A stretch of 64,000 nucleotides of DNA. It comes from Punica granatum (taxonomy: Eukaryota; Streptophyta; Magnoliopsida; Myrtales; Lythraceae). Positions within the stretch are counted from its first letter, which is position 1; every line of letters starts with the position of its first letter. The position numbers and the translations under genes were made by a program. Under the pieces are notes generated by a model. That model was given only the letters and a program-made list of their open reading frames with translations. It had not been told where the DNA came from and did not search any database. The stretch covers positions 21,990,199 to 22,054,198 of the forward strand of contig NC_045127.1 in NCBI RefSeq assembly GCF_007655135.1, read 5' to 3'. This document shows positions 38,901 to 51,199 of the stretch, piece after piece.

Positions 38901-41900
38901 GTTTCATAGGCCAACATATAGTCCATCACAATGTAGTCGACGTGAGAACTAGATTCCTCATAAGGAGCTATTGATGAAAGAAACCTTGAGTTTGCTATAA
39001 TTCATTGTTTTCATCATATCGCTTGGGTTTAGCCGTGTTTTTCCCTTCCAGTCTAAATTCCAATTTAGGCGCGCGAAATCGTGATCCGCGCTTCGTCAAT
39101 GGCGCGGAGGATTTCAGCTTATATCAGTATCAACAAGCCCAAGCCCAAAAAGCATATCTTGGATATATTATGGAAATATTCTCGTGATGTGGATGGGGAA
39201 GATGAGATGTCTTGATCCATAGACTGAGAATATTATTATCTTAATTAGGTAATTTATTTAATTTAGAAAGAAATATTTTTAGAATTATATATGACTAGCA
39301 ATTTTAGTTCGAGTCAAGAGTTTAAAGTTTACAATTTTGGAATAATTACTTATTTTGTTTTAGGAAGTAACAAAGTAACGGCCTAGATTCTAATTTCCTA
39401 TTTTAGTTTCTTTGTATTCTTAGGCCTATATGTAGTCCATCTCAATGTACTAGAAGAGAGAACTAGATACATCAGAAACAACTACTGATGAATGATACTT
39501 TGAGTTTGCTATAACTCTTTGTTTTCAGCATATCGTTAGGATTTAGCCGTGTTCTATTCCCTTCGAGTCTAAATTAAGATTTAGCGCGACAAATCCTGAT
39601 CCGCGCTGCGTCAATGAGGCGGAGGATTTTCAGCTCATATCTGTATCAACAAGCCCAAGCCAAAGAAGCATATCTTGGATATATTAAGGAAATATTCTCT
39701 TGATGTGAATGGGGAAGACGAGATGACTTGATCCATAGACTGAGAATATTATTATCTTAATTACGTAATATCTTTAATTTAGATAGAAAATATTTAGAAT
39801 TATAGTTTACTTGTAATTTTAGTTCGAGTCAAGAGTCTAAAGTTTCCAATTTCTGAGTAATTACTTATTCTGTTTTAGAAAGTTACATTGTAACGGCCTA
39901 GATTTTAATTTCCTATTTTAGTTTCTTAGTTTTCATAGGCCAACATATAGTCCATCACAATGTAGTCGACGTGAGAACTAGATTCCTCATAAGGAGCTAT
40001 TGATGAAAGAAACCTTGAGTTTGCTATAATTCATTGTTTTCATCATATCGCTTGGGTTTAGCCGTGTTTTTTCCCTACCAGTCTAAATTCCAATTTAGGC
40101 GCGCGAAATCGTGATCCGCGCTTCGTCAATGGCGCGGAGGATTTTCAGCCCATATCAGTATCAACAAGCCCAAGCCCAAAGAAGCATATCTTGGATATAT
40201 TATGAAATATTCTCGTGATGTGGATGGGGAAGATGAGATGTCTTGATCCATAGACTGAGAATATTATTATCTTAATTAGGTAATTTATTTAATTTAGAAA
40301 GAAATATTTTTAGAATTATATATGACTAGCAATTTTAGTTCGAGTCAAGAGTTTAAAGTTTACAATTTTGGAATAATTACTTATTTTGTTTTAGGAAGTA
40401 ACAAAGTAACGGCCTAGATTCTAATTTCCTATTTTAGTTTCTTTGTATTCTTAGGCCTATATGTAGTCCATCTCAATGTACTAGAGAAGAGAGAACTAGA
40501 TACATCAGAAACAACTACTAGTGAATGATACTTTGAGTTTGCTATAACTCTTTGTTTTCAGCATATTGTTAGGATTTAGCCGTGTTCTATTCCCTTCGAG
40601 TCTAAATTAAGATTTAGACGCGACAAATCCTGATCCGCGCTGCGTCAATGAGGCGGAGGATTTTCAGCTAATATCTGTATCAACAAGCCCAAGCCAAAAG
40701 AAACATATCTTGGATATATTAAGGAAATATTCTCTTGATGTGAATGGGGAAGACGAGATGACTTGATCCATAGACTGAGAATATTATTATCTTAATTACG
40801 TAATATCTTTAATTTAGATAGAAATATATTTAGAATTATAGTTTACTTGTAATTTTAGTTCGAGACAAGAGTCTAAAGTTTCCAATTTCTGAGTAATTAC
40901 TTATTCTGTTTTAGAAAGTTACATTGTAACGGCCTAGATTTTAATTTCCTATTTTAGTTTCTTAGTTTTCATAGGCCAACATATAGTCCATCACAATGTA
41001 GTCGACGTGAGAACTAGATTCCTCATAAGGAGCTATTGATGAAAGAAACCTTGAGTTTGCTATAATTCATTGTTTTCATCATATCGCTTGGGTTTAGCCG
41101 TGTTTTTTTCCCTACCAGTCTAAATTCCAATTTAGGCGCGCGAAATCGTGATCCGCGCTTCGTCAATGGCGCGGAGGATTTTCAGCTTATATCAGTATCA
41201 ACAAGCCCAAGCCCAAAGAAGCATATCTTGGATATATTATGAAAATATTCTCGTGATGTGGATGGGGAAGATGAGATGTCTTGATCCATAGACTGAGAAT
41301 ATTATTATCTTAATTAGGTAATTTATTTAATTTAGAAAGAAATATTTTTAGAATTATATATGACTAGCAATTTTAGTTCGAGTCAAGAGTTTAAAGTTTA
41401 CAATTTTGGAATAATTACTTATTTTGTTTTAGGAAGTAACAAAGTAACGGCCTAGATTCTAATTTCCTATTTTAGTTTCTTTCTATTCTTAGGCCTATAT
41501 GTAGTCCATCTCAATGTACTAGAAGAGAGAACTAGATACATCAGAAACAACTACTAGTGAATGATACTTTGAGTTTGCTATAACTCTTTGTTTTCAGCAT
41601 ATTGTTAGGATTTAGCCGTGTTCTATTCCCTTCGAGTCTAAATTAAGATTTAGACGCGACAAATCCTGATCCGCGCTGCGTCAATGAGGCGGAGGATTTT
41701 CAGCTAATATCTGTATCAACAAGCCCAAGCCAAAAGAAACATATCTTGGATATATTAAGGAAATATTCTCTTGATGTGAATGGGGAAGACGAGATGACTT
41801 GATCCATAGACTGAGAATATTATTATCTTAATTACGTAATATCTTTAATTTAGATAGAAATATATTTAGAATTATAGTTTACTTGTAATTTTAGTTCGAG

Positions 41901-44470
41901 ACAAGAGTCTAAAGTTTCCAATTTCTGAGTAATTACTTATTCTGTTTTAGAAAGTTACATTGTAACGGCCTAGATTTTAATTTCCTATTTTAGTTTCTTA
42001 GTTTTCATAGGCCAACATATAGTCCATCACAATGTAGTCGACGTGAGAACTAGATTCCTCATAAGGAGCTATTGATGAAAGAAACCTTGAGTTTGCTATA
42101 ATTCATTGTTTTCATCATATCGCTTGGGTTTAGCCGTGTTTTTTTCCCTACCAGTCTAAATTCCAATTTAGGCGCGCGAAATCGTGATCCGCGCTTCGTC
42201 AATGGCGCGGAGGATTTTCAGCTTATATCAGTATCACAAGCCCAAGCCCAAGAAGCATATCTTGGATATATTATGAAAATATTCTCGTGATGTGGATGGG
42301 GAAGATGAGATGTCTTGATCCATAGACTGAGAATATTATATCTTAATTAGGTAATTTATTTAATTTAGAAAGAAATATTTTTAGAATATATATGACTAGC
42401 AATTTTAGTTCGAGTCAAGAGTTTAAAGTTTACAATTTTGGAATAATTACTTATTTTGTTTTAGGAAGTAACAAAGTAACGGCCTAGATTCTAATTTCCT
42501 ATTTTAGTTTCTTTCTATTCTTAGGCCTATAGTAGTCCATCTCAATGTACTAGAAGAGAGAACTAGATACATCAGAAACAACTACTAGTGAATGATACTT
42601 TGAGTTTGCTATAACTCTTTGTTTCAGCATATTGTTAGGATTTAGCCGTGTTCTATTCCCTTCGAGTCTAAATTAAGATTTAGACGCGACAAATCCTGAT
42701 CCGCGCTGCGTCAATGAGGCGGAGGATTTTCAGCTAATATCTGTATCAACAAGCCCAAGCCAAAAGAAATCTTGGATATATTAAGGAAATATTCTCTTGA
42801 TGTGAATGGGGAAGACGAGATGACTTGATCCATAGACTGAGAATATCATTATCTTAATTACGTAATATCTTAATTTAGATAGAATATATTTAGAATTATA
42901 GTTTACTTGTAATTTTAGTTCGAGTCAAGAGTCTAAAGTTTCCAATTTCTGAGTAATTACTTATTCTGTTTTAGAAAGTTACATTGTAACGGCCTAGATT
43001 TAATTTCCTATTTTAGTTCTTAGTTTTCATAGGCCAACATATAGTCCATCACATGTAGTCGACGTGAGAACTAGATTCCTCATAAGGAGCTATTGATGAA
43101 AGAAACCTTGAGTTTGCTATAATTCATTGTTTTCATCATATCGCTTGGGTTTAGCCGTGTTTTTTTCCCTACCAGTCTAAATTCCAATTTAGGCGCGCGA
43201 AATCGTGATCCGCGCTTCGTCAATGGCGCGGAGGATTTTCAGCTTATATCAGTATCAACAAGCCCAAGCCCAAAGAAGCATATCTTGGATATATTATGAA
43301 ATATTCTCGTGATGTGGATGGGAAGATGAGATGTCTTGATCCATAGACTGAGAATATTATTATCTTAATTAGGTAATTTATTTAATTTAGAAAGAAATAT
43401 TTTAGAATTATATATGACTAGCAATTTTAGTTCGAGTCAAGAGTTAAAGTTTACAATTTTGGAATAATTACTTATTTTGTTTTAGGAAGTAACAAAGTAA
43501 CGGCCTAGATTCTAATTTCCTATTTTAGTTTCTTTGTATTCTTAGGCCTATATGTAGTCCATCTCAATGTACTAGAAGAGAGAACTAGATACATCAGAAA
43601 CAACTACTAGTGAATGATACTTTGAGTTTGCTATAACTCTTTGTTTTCAGCATATTGTTAGGATTTAGCCGTGTTCTATTCCCTTCGAGTCTAAATTAAG
43701 ATTTAGACGCGACAAATCCTGATCCGCGCTGCGTCAATGAGGCGGAGGATTTTCAGCTAATATCTGTATCAACAAGCCCAAGCCAAAAGAAACATATCTT
43801 GGATATATTAAGGAAATATTCTCTTGATGTGAATGGGGAAGACGAGATGACTTGATCCATAGACTGAGAATATCATTATCTTAATTACGTAATATCTTTA
43901 ATTTAGATAGAAATATATTTAGAATTATAGTTTACTTGTAATTTTAGTTCGAGTCAAGAGTCTAAAGTTTCCAATTTCTGAGTAATTACTTATTCTGTTT
44001 TAGAAAGTTACATTGTAACGGCCTAGATTTTAATTTCCTATTTTAGTTTCTTAGTTTTCATAGGCCAACATATAGTCCATCACAATGTAGTCGACGTGAG
44101 AACTAGATTCCTCATAAGGAGCTATTGATGAAAGAAACCTTGAGTTTGCTATAATTCATTGTTTTCATCATATCGCTTGGGTTTAGCCGTGTTTTTTTCC
44201 CTACCAGTCTAAATTCCAATTTAGGCGCGCGAAATCGTGATCCGCGCTTCGTCAATGGCGCGGAGGATTTTCAGCCCATATCAGTATCAACAAGCCCAAG
44301 CCCAAAGAAGCATATCTTGGATATATTATGAAAATATTCTCGTGATGTGGATGGGGAAGATGAGATGTCTTGATCCATAGACTGAGAATATTATTATCTT
44401 AATTAGGTAATTTATTTAATTTAGAAAGAAATATTTTTAGAATTATATATGACTAGCAATTTTAGTTCGA
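23901..44470 (+). repeat. Dimeric higher-order satellite repeat, about 20 copies of 1.03 kb
   Basis: A Y-type and an X-type monomer alternate. The X-type unit carries a private GTCGAC ('atgtagtcgacgtgagaac'). I count twenty of these, from about 24487 to 44085, spaced about 1025-1035 bp. Sub-variants change along the array. The first two copies have 'ggctcgag' and are nearly identical. Copies from about 30300 to 38200 mix 'gcctaagccgaaag' and 'gaccaagcccaaag' types. The last copies (about 39900-44100) share 'gtgtttttttccctacc' and 'ctactagtgaatg'. The 64-residue open frames that recur every 1034 bp are the semi-open segment of the X unit, and the Y unit has a stop in the same frame. No gene is seen. 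Confidence 0.95.
24487..24492. other. First GTCGAC marker of the dimeric HOR
   Basis: The hexamer lies in 'aatgtagtcgacgtgagaac' and recurs once per dimer through the block. The monomer just left of the block has 'atgtagtggacgtgag' near 23603, one base different, the likely ancestor. This makes a simple tag for HOR copies. Confidence 0.85.
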
Positions 44471-47400
44471 GTCAAGTATTCAAAGTTTCCAATTCTGAAA
44501 TAATTACTTATTTTGTTTTAGGAAGTAACATTGTAACGGCCTAGATTCTAATTTGCTATTTTAGTTTCTTAGTTCTCTTAGGCCTATATATAGGCCATCT
44601 CAACGTACAAGAAGAGAGAACTAGATATTTCAGAAACAGCTACTGATGAATGATACTTTGAGTCTGCTATAACTCTTTGTTTTCAGCATATCGTTAGGAT
44701 TTAGCCGTGTTCTGTTCCCTTCCAGTCTTAATTCAGATTTAGGCGCGAGAAATTGTGATCCACGCAGTGTTAATGACGTGGAGAATTTTTAGCCCATATC
44801 AGTATCCACAAGCCCAAGCCCAAAGAAGCATATCTTGGATATATTAAGGAAATATTCTCGTGATGTGGATGGGAAAGATGAGATGTCTTGATCCATAAAC
44901 TGATAATATTATTATCTTCGTTAGGTAATATATTTAATTTAGAAAGAAATATTTTTAGAATTATATATGACTAGCAATTTTAGTTGGAGTCAAGAGTTTA
45001 AAGTTTCCAATTTTGGAATAATTACTTTTTTTTTAGGAAGTAACATAGTAACGGCTTAAATTCTAATTTCCTATTTTAGTTTCTTAGTATTCTTAGGCCT
45101 ATATATAGTCCATCTCAATGTACTAGAAGAGAGAACTAGATACATCGGAAAGAACTACTGATGAATGATATCGTTAGGGTTTAGCGGTGTTCTATTCCCT
45201 TCGGGTCTAAATTAAGATTTAGGCGAGACAAATCCTGATCCGCACTGCGTCAATGAGGCGGAGGATTACCAGCTCATAACTGTATCAACAAGCCCAAGCC
45301 TAAAGAAGCATATCTTGGATATATTAAGGAAATATTCTCTTGATGTGAATGGGGAATATGAGATGTCTTGATCAACAGATTGAAAATATTATTATCTTAA
45401 TTACGTAATATATTTAAATTAGATAGAAATATATTTAGAATTATAATTTACTTGTAATTTTAGTTCGAATCAAGAGTCTAAAGTTTCCAATTTTGGAGTA
45501 ATTACTTGTTTTGTTTTATTGATTTACATAGTAACGGCCTAGATTCTAATTTCCTATTTTAGTTTCTTAGTTTTCATTGGCCAACATATTGTCCATCATA
45601 ATGTACTGGAAGTGAGAACTAGATTCCTCAGAAACAGCTACTGATGAATGATACTTTGAGTTTGTTATAACTCATTGTTTTCAGTATATAGTTAGGGTTT
45701 AGCCGTGTTCTGTTCCCTTCCAGTCTAAATTCAGATTTAGGCGCGAGAAATCGTTATCCGCGCTGTGTCAATGACGCGGAGGATTTTCAGCCCATATCTG
45801 TATCAGCAAGCCCAAGCCCAAAGAAGCATATCTTTGATATATTATGGAAATATTCTCGTGATGTGGATGGGGAAGATGAGATGTCTTGATCCAAAGACTG
45901 AGAATATTATTATCTTAATTAGGCAATACATTTAATATAGTAAAAAATATTTTTAGAATTACATATGACTAGTAATTTTAGTTATAGTCAAGAGTTTAAA
46001 GTTTCCAATTTTAGAATAATTACTTATTTTGTTTTAGGAAGTAACTTGGTAATGGCCAAGATTCTAATTTCCTATTTTAGTTTCTTAGTTTTCATTGGCC
46101 AACATATAGTCCATCACAATGTATTGGAAGTGAGAACTAGATTCCTCAGAAACAACTACTGATGAATGGTACTTTGAGTTTTCTATAACTCTTTGTTTTC
46201 AACATATCGTTAGGGTTTAGCCGTGTTCTGTTCCCTTCCAGTCTAAATTTAGATTTAAGTGCGAGAAATCGTTATCCGCCTTGTGTCAATGACGCTGAGG
46301 ATTTTCAGCCAATATCTGTATCAACAAACCCAAGCTCAAAGAAGCATATCTTGGATATATTATGGAAATATTCTCGTGATGTGGATGGGAAAATGAGATG
46401 TCTTGATCCATAGACTGACAATATTATTATCTTAATTAGGTAATACATTTAATATAGTAAAAAATATTTTTAGAATAATATATATGACTAGGAATTTTAG
46501 TTCTAGTCAAGAGCTTAAAGTTTCCAATTCTGGAATAATTACTTATTTTATTTTAGGAAGTAACATGGTAACGGCCTAGATTCTAATTTCCTATTTTAGT
46601 TTCTTAGTTTTCATTGGCCAACACATAGTCCATCACAATGTACCGGAAGTGAGAACTAGATTCCTCAGAAACACTAAATGATGAATGATACCTTGAGTCT
46701 GCTATAACTCTTTGTTTTCAGCATATCATTAGGGTTTAGCCGTGTTCTATTCCCTTCCAGTCTAAATTCAGATTAAGGCGCGAGAAATCGTGATCCGCGC
46801 TGTGTCAATGACGCTAAGGATTTTCAGCCCATATCTGTATCAACAACCCCAAGCCCAAAGAAGCATATCTTGGATGTATTGTGGAAATATTCTCGTGATG
46901 TGGATGGGGAAGAAGAGATATCTTGATCCATAGACTGAGAATATTATTATCTTAATTAGGTAATACATTTAATATAGTAAAAATTATTTTTAGAATTATA
47001 TATGACTAGGAATTTTAGTTCGAGTCAAGAGTTTAAAGTTTCCAATTCTAGAATAATTACTTATTTTGTTTTAGGAATTAACAAGGTAACGGCCTAGATT
47101 CTTATTTCCTATATTAGTTTCTTAGTTCCCTTAGGCCTATATATAGTCCATCTCAATGTACAGGAAAAGAGAACTAGATATTTCAGAAACAACTACTGAT
47201 AAATGATACTTTGAGTCTGCTATAACTCTTTGTTTTCAGCATATCTTTAGGATTTAGCCGTGTTCTGTTCCCTTCCAGTCTAAATTCAGATTTAGGCGCG
47301 AGAAATAGTGATCCCCGCAGTGTCAATGACGCGGAGAATTTTTAGCCCATATCTGTATCCACAAGCCCAAGCCCAAAGAAGCATATCTTGGATATATTAA

Positions 47401-50400
47401 GGAAATATTCTCGTGATATGGATGGGGAAGATGATATTGCTTGATCCATAGACTGAGAATATTATTATCTTAATTAGGTAATACATTTAATATAGTAAAA
47501 AATATTTTTAGAATTATATATGACTAGGAATTTTAGTTCTAGTCAAGAGTTTAAAGTTTCCAATTCTAGAATAATTACTTATTTTGTTTTAGGAAGTAAC
47601 ATGGTAACGGCCTAGATTCTAATTTCCTATTTTAGTTTCTTAGTTCTCTTAGGCCAATATATAGTCCATCTCAATGTACAAGAAGAGAGAACTAGATACT
47701 TCAGAAACAGCTACTGATGAATGATACTTTGAGTCTGCTACAACTCTTTGTTTTCAGCATATCGTTAGGATTTACCCGTGTTCTGTTCCCTTCCAAGCTA
47801 AATTCAGATTTAGGCGCGAGAAATCGTAATCCACACAGTGCCAATGACGCGGAGGATTTTCAGCCCATATCTGTATCAACAAGCCCAAGCCCAAAGAATC
47901 ATATCTTGGATATATTAAGGAAATATTCTCGTGATGTGGATGGGGAAGATGAGATGTCTTGATCCATAGACTGAAAATATTATTTTCTTAATTAGGTAAT
48001 ATTTTTAATATAGAAAGAAATATTTTTAGAATTATATATGACTAGCAATTTTAGTTCGAGTCAAGAGTTTAAAGTTTTCTATTCTGGAATAATTACTTAT
48101 TTTGTTTTGGAAGTAACATAATAACGGCCTGGATTCTAATATTCTATTTTAGTTTCTTAGTATTCTTAGGCCTATATATTGTTCATCTTAATGTACTAGA
48201 AGAGAGAACTAGATACATTGGAAACAACTATTGATGAATGATACTTTGAGTTTGCTATAACTCTTTGTTTTCAGCATGTCGTTAGGGTTTAGCCGTGTTT
48301 CTATTCCCTTCGAACCAAAATTAAGATTTAGGCGCGAGAAATCGTGATTCGGGCTGCGTCAATGAGGCGTAGGATTTTCAGCTCATATCTGTATCAACAA
48401 TACCATGCCCAAAGAAGCATATCTTGGATATAATTAGGAAATATTCTCTTGATGTGCATGGGGAAGATGAGATGTCTTGATCCATAGACTGAGAATATTA
48501 TTATCTTAATTAGTAATACATTTAATTTAGAAAGAAATATTTTTAGAATTATAATTTACTTGTAATTTTAGTTCGAGTCAACAGTCTAAAGTTTCCAATT
48601 TTGTAGTAATTACTTGTTTTGCTTTAGAAAGTTACATAGTAACGGCCTAGATTCTAATTTCCTATTTTAGTTTTTTAGTTTTCATAGGCCAACATGTAGT
48701 CCATCACAATGTACAGGAGGTGAGAACTAGATTTCTCAGAAACAGCTACTGATGAATGATACTTTGAGTTTTCTATAACTCTTTGTTTTCAGCATATCGT
48801 TAAGGTTTAGCCGTGTTCTGTTCCCTTCCAACCTGAATTCAGATTTAGGCGCGAGAAATCGTGATCTGCGCTGTTTCAATGAGGCGGAGGATTTTCAGCT
48901 CATATCCGTATCAACAAGCCCAAGCCCAAAGAAACATATCTTTGATATATTAAGGAAATATTCTCTTGATGTGAATGGGGAATATGAGAAGACTTGTTCC
49001 ATAGATTGAGAATATTATTATCTTATTTACGTAATATATTTAATTTAGATAGAAATATATTTATAATTATAATTTACTTGTAATTTTAGTTCGAGTCAAG
49101 AGTCTAAAGTTTCCAATTTTGGAGTAATTACTTGTTTTGTTTTAGAAAGTTACATTGTAACGACCTAGATTTAAATTTCCTATTTTAGTTTCTTAGTTTT
49201 CATTGGCCAACATATAGTCCATCACAATGTACTATAACTCTTTGTTTTCAGCATATCGTTAGGATTTAGCCGTGTTCTGTTCCCTACCAAGCTAAATTCA
49301 GATTTAGGCGCGAGAAATCGTGATCCACGCAGTGTCAATGACGCGGAGAATTTTTAACCCATTTCTGTATCCACAAGCCCAAGCCCAAAGAAGCATATCT
49401 TTGAAATATTAAGGAAATATTCTCGTGATGTGGATGGGGAAGATAAGATGTCTTGATCTATAGACTGAGAATATTATTATCTTATTATGTAATATATTTA
49501 ATATAGAAAGAAATATTTTTAGAATTATATATGACTAGCGGTTTTAGTTCGAGTCAAGAGTTTAAAGTATCCAATTCTGGAATAATTACTTATTTTGTTT
49601 TAGGAAGTAATATAGTAACGGCCTAGATTCTAATTTCCTATTTTAGTTTCTTAGTTCTCTTAGGCCTATATATAGTCCATCTGAATGTACAAGAGGAGTG
49701 ACCTAGATATTTCAGAAACTACTATTGATGAATGATACTTTGAGTTTGCTATAACTCTTTGTTTTCAGCATATCGTTAGGGTTTAGCCGTGTTCTATTCC
49801 CTACGAGTCTAAATTAAGATTTAGGCGCGAGAAATCCTGATCTGCGCTGCGTCAATGAGGCGGAGGACTTTCAGCTCATATATGTATCAACAAGCCCAAG
49901 CCTAAAGAAGCATATCTTGGATATATTAAGGAAATATTCTCTTGATGTGAATGGGGAAGATGAGATGACTTGATCCATAGATATAGAATATTATTATCAT
50001 AATTATGTAATATATATATTTAGATAGAAATATATTTAGAATTACAGTTTACTTGTAATTTTAGTTCTAGTCAAGAGTCTAAAGTTTTCAATTTTGGAAA
50101 AATTGCTTGTTTTGATTTATAGATTTACATAGTAACGGCCTAGATTTTAATTTCCAATTTTAGTTTCTTAGTTTTCTTTGGCCAACATATAGTCCATCAC
50201 AATGTACTGGAAGTGAGAACTAGATTCCTCAGAAACTGCTACTGATGAATGATACTTTGAGTTTGCTATAACTGTTTGTTTTGAGTATATCGTTAGGGTT
50301 TAGCTCTGTTATGTTCCCTTCCAGTCGAAATTAAGATTTAGGCGCGAGAAATCGTGATCCGCGCTATGTCAATGACGCGGAGGATTTTCAGCCCATATCT

Positions 50401-51199
50401 GTATCAACAAGCCTAAGCCCAAAGAAGCATATCTTGGATATATTATGGAAATATTCTCGTGATGTGGATGGGGAAGATGAGATGTTTTGATCCATAGACT
50501 GAGAATATTATTATCTTAATTAGGCATTACATTTAATATAGTAAAAAATATTTTTAGAATTATATATGACTTGGAATTTTAGTTCTAGTCAAGTGTTTAA
50601 AGTTTCCACTTCTGGAATGATTACTTATTTTGTTTTAGGAAGTAACATGGTAACGGCCCAGATTCTAATTTCCTATTTTAGTTTCTTAGTTCCCATAGGC
50701 CTATATATAGTCCATCTCAATGTACAAGAAGAGAGAACTAGATATTTCAGAAACAGCTACTGATGAATGATACTTTGAGTCTTCTATAACTCTTTGTTTT
50801 CAACATATCGTTAGGGTTTAGCCGTGTTCTGTTCCCTTCCAGTCTAAATTCAGATTTATGAGCGAGAAATCGTGATCCGCGCAGTGTCAATGACGCGGAG
50901 GATTTTTAGCCCATATCTGTATCAACAAGACCAAGCTCAAAGAAGCATATCTTGGATATATTATGGAATTATTCTCGTGATATGGATGGGGAAGATGAGA
51001 TATATTGATCCATAGACTGAGAATATTATTATCTTAATTATGTAATACATTTAATATAGTAAAAAATATTTTTTGAATTATATATGACTAGGAATTTTAG
51101 TTCGAGTCAAGAGTTTAAAGTTTTCTATTCTGGTATAATTACTTATTTTGTTTTGGAAGTAACATAGTAACGGCCTAAATTGTAATTTTCGATTTCAGT
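44471..51199 (+). repeat. Heterogeneous satellite monomers between the dimeric and tetrameric HORs
   Basis: About thirteen monomers without a strict higher-order period, mixed X, Y and recombinant types. Two are shortened. Near 45170, 35 bp are missing between two ATA triplets ('gatgaatgatatcgttag'). Near 49233, 59 bp are missing between two CT pairs ('aatgtactataactc'). The block from about 49320 to 50900 resembles 21150-22800. No gene is seen. Confidence 0.88.
47717..47962 (+). other. Longest uninterrupted copy of the satellite's exon-like reading frame (81 codons, not called a gene)
   Basis: This frame starts at the ATG of the 'gatgaatgatactt' landmark and runs to the TGA after 'gatgagatgtct'. 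It is longer than in other monomers because 'ctacaac' replaces the usual 'ctataac', whose TAA ends the frame. The product is hydrophilic, with a SVSTSPSPK stretch, a short helix-like HILDILRKY and an acidic end DVDGEDE. I recognise no family. Most monomers keep the last 50 or so codons open, but Y-type units have an in-frame TAA ('aattaag'). It is therefore best read as a chance or fossil frame in a satellite. Confidence 0.3.
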
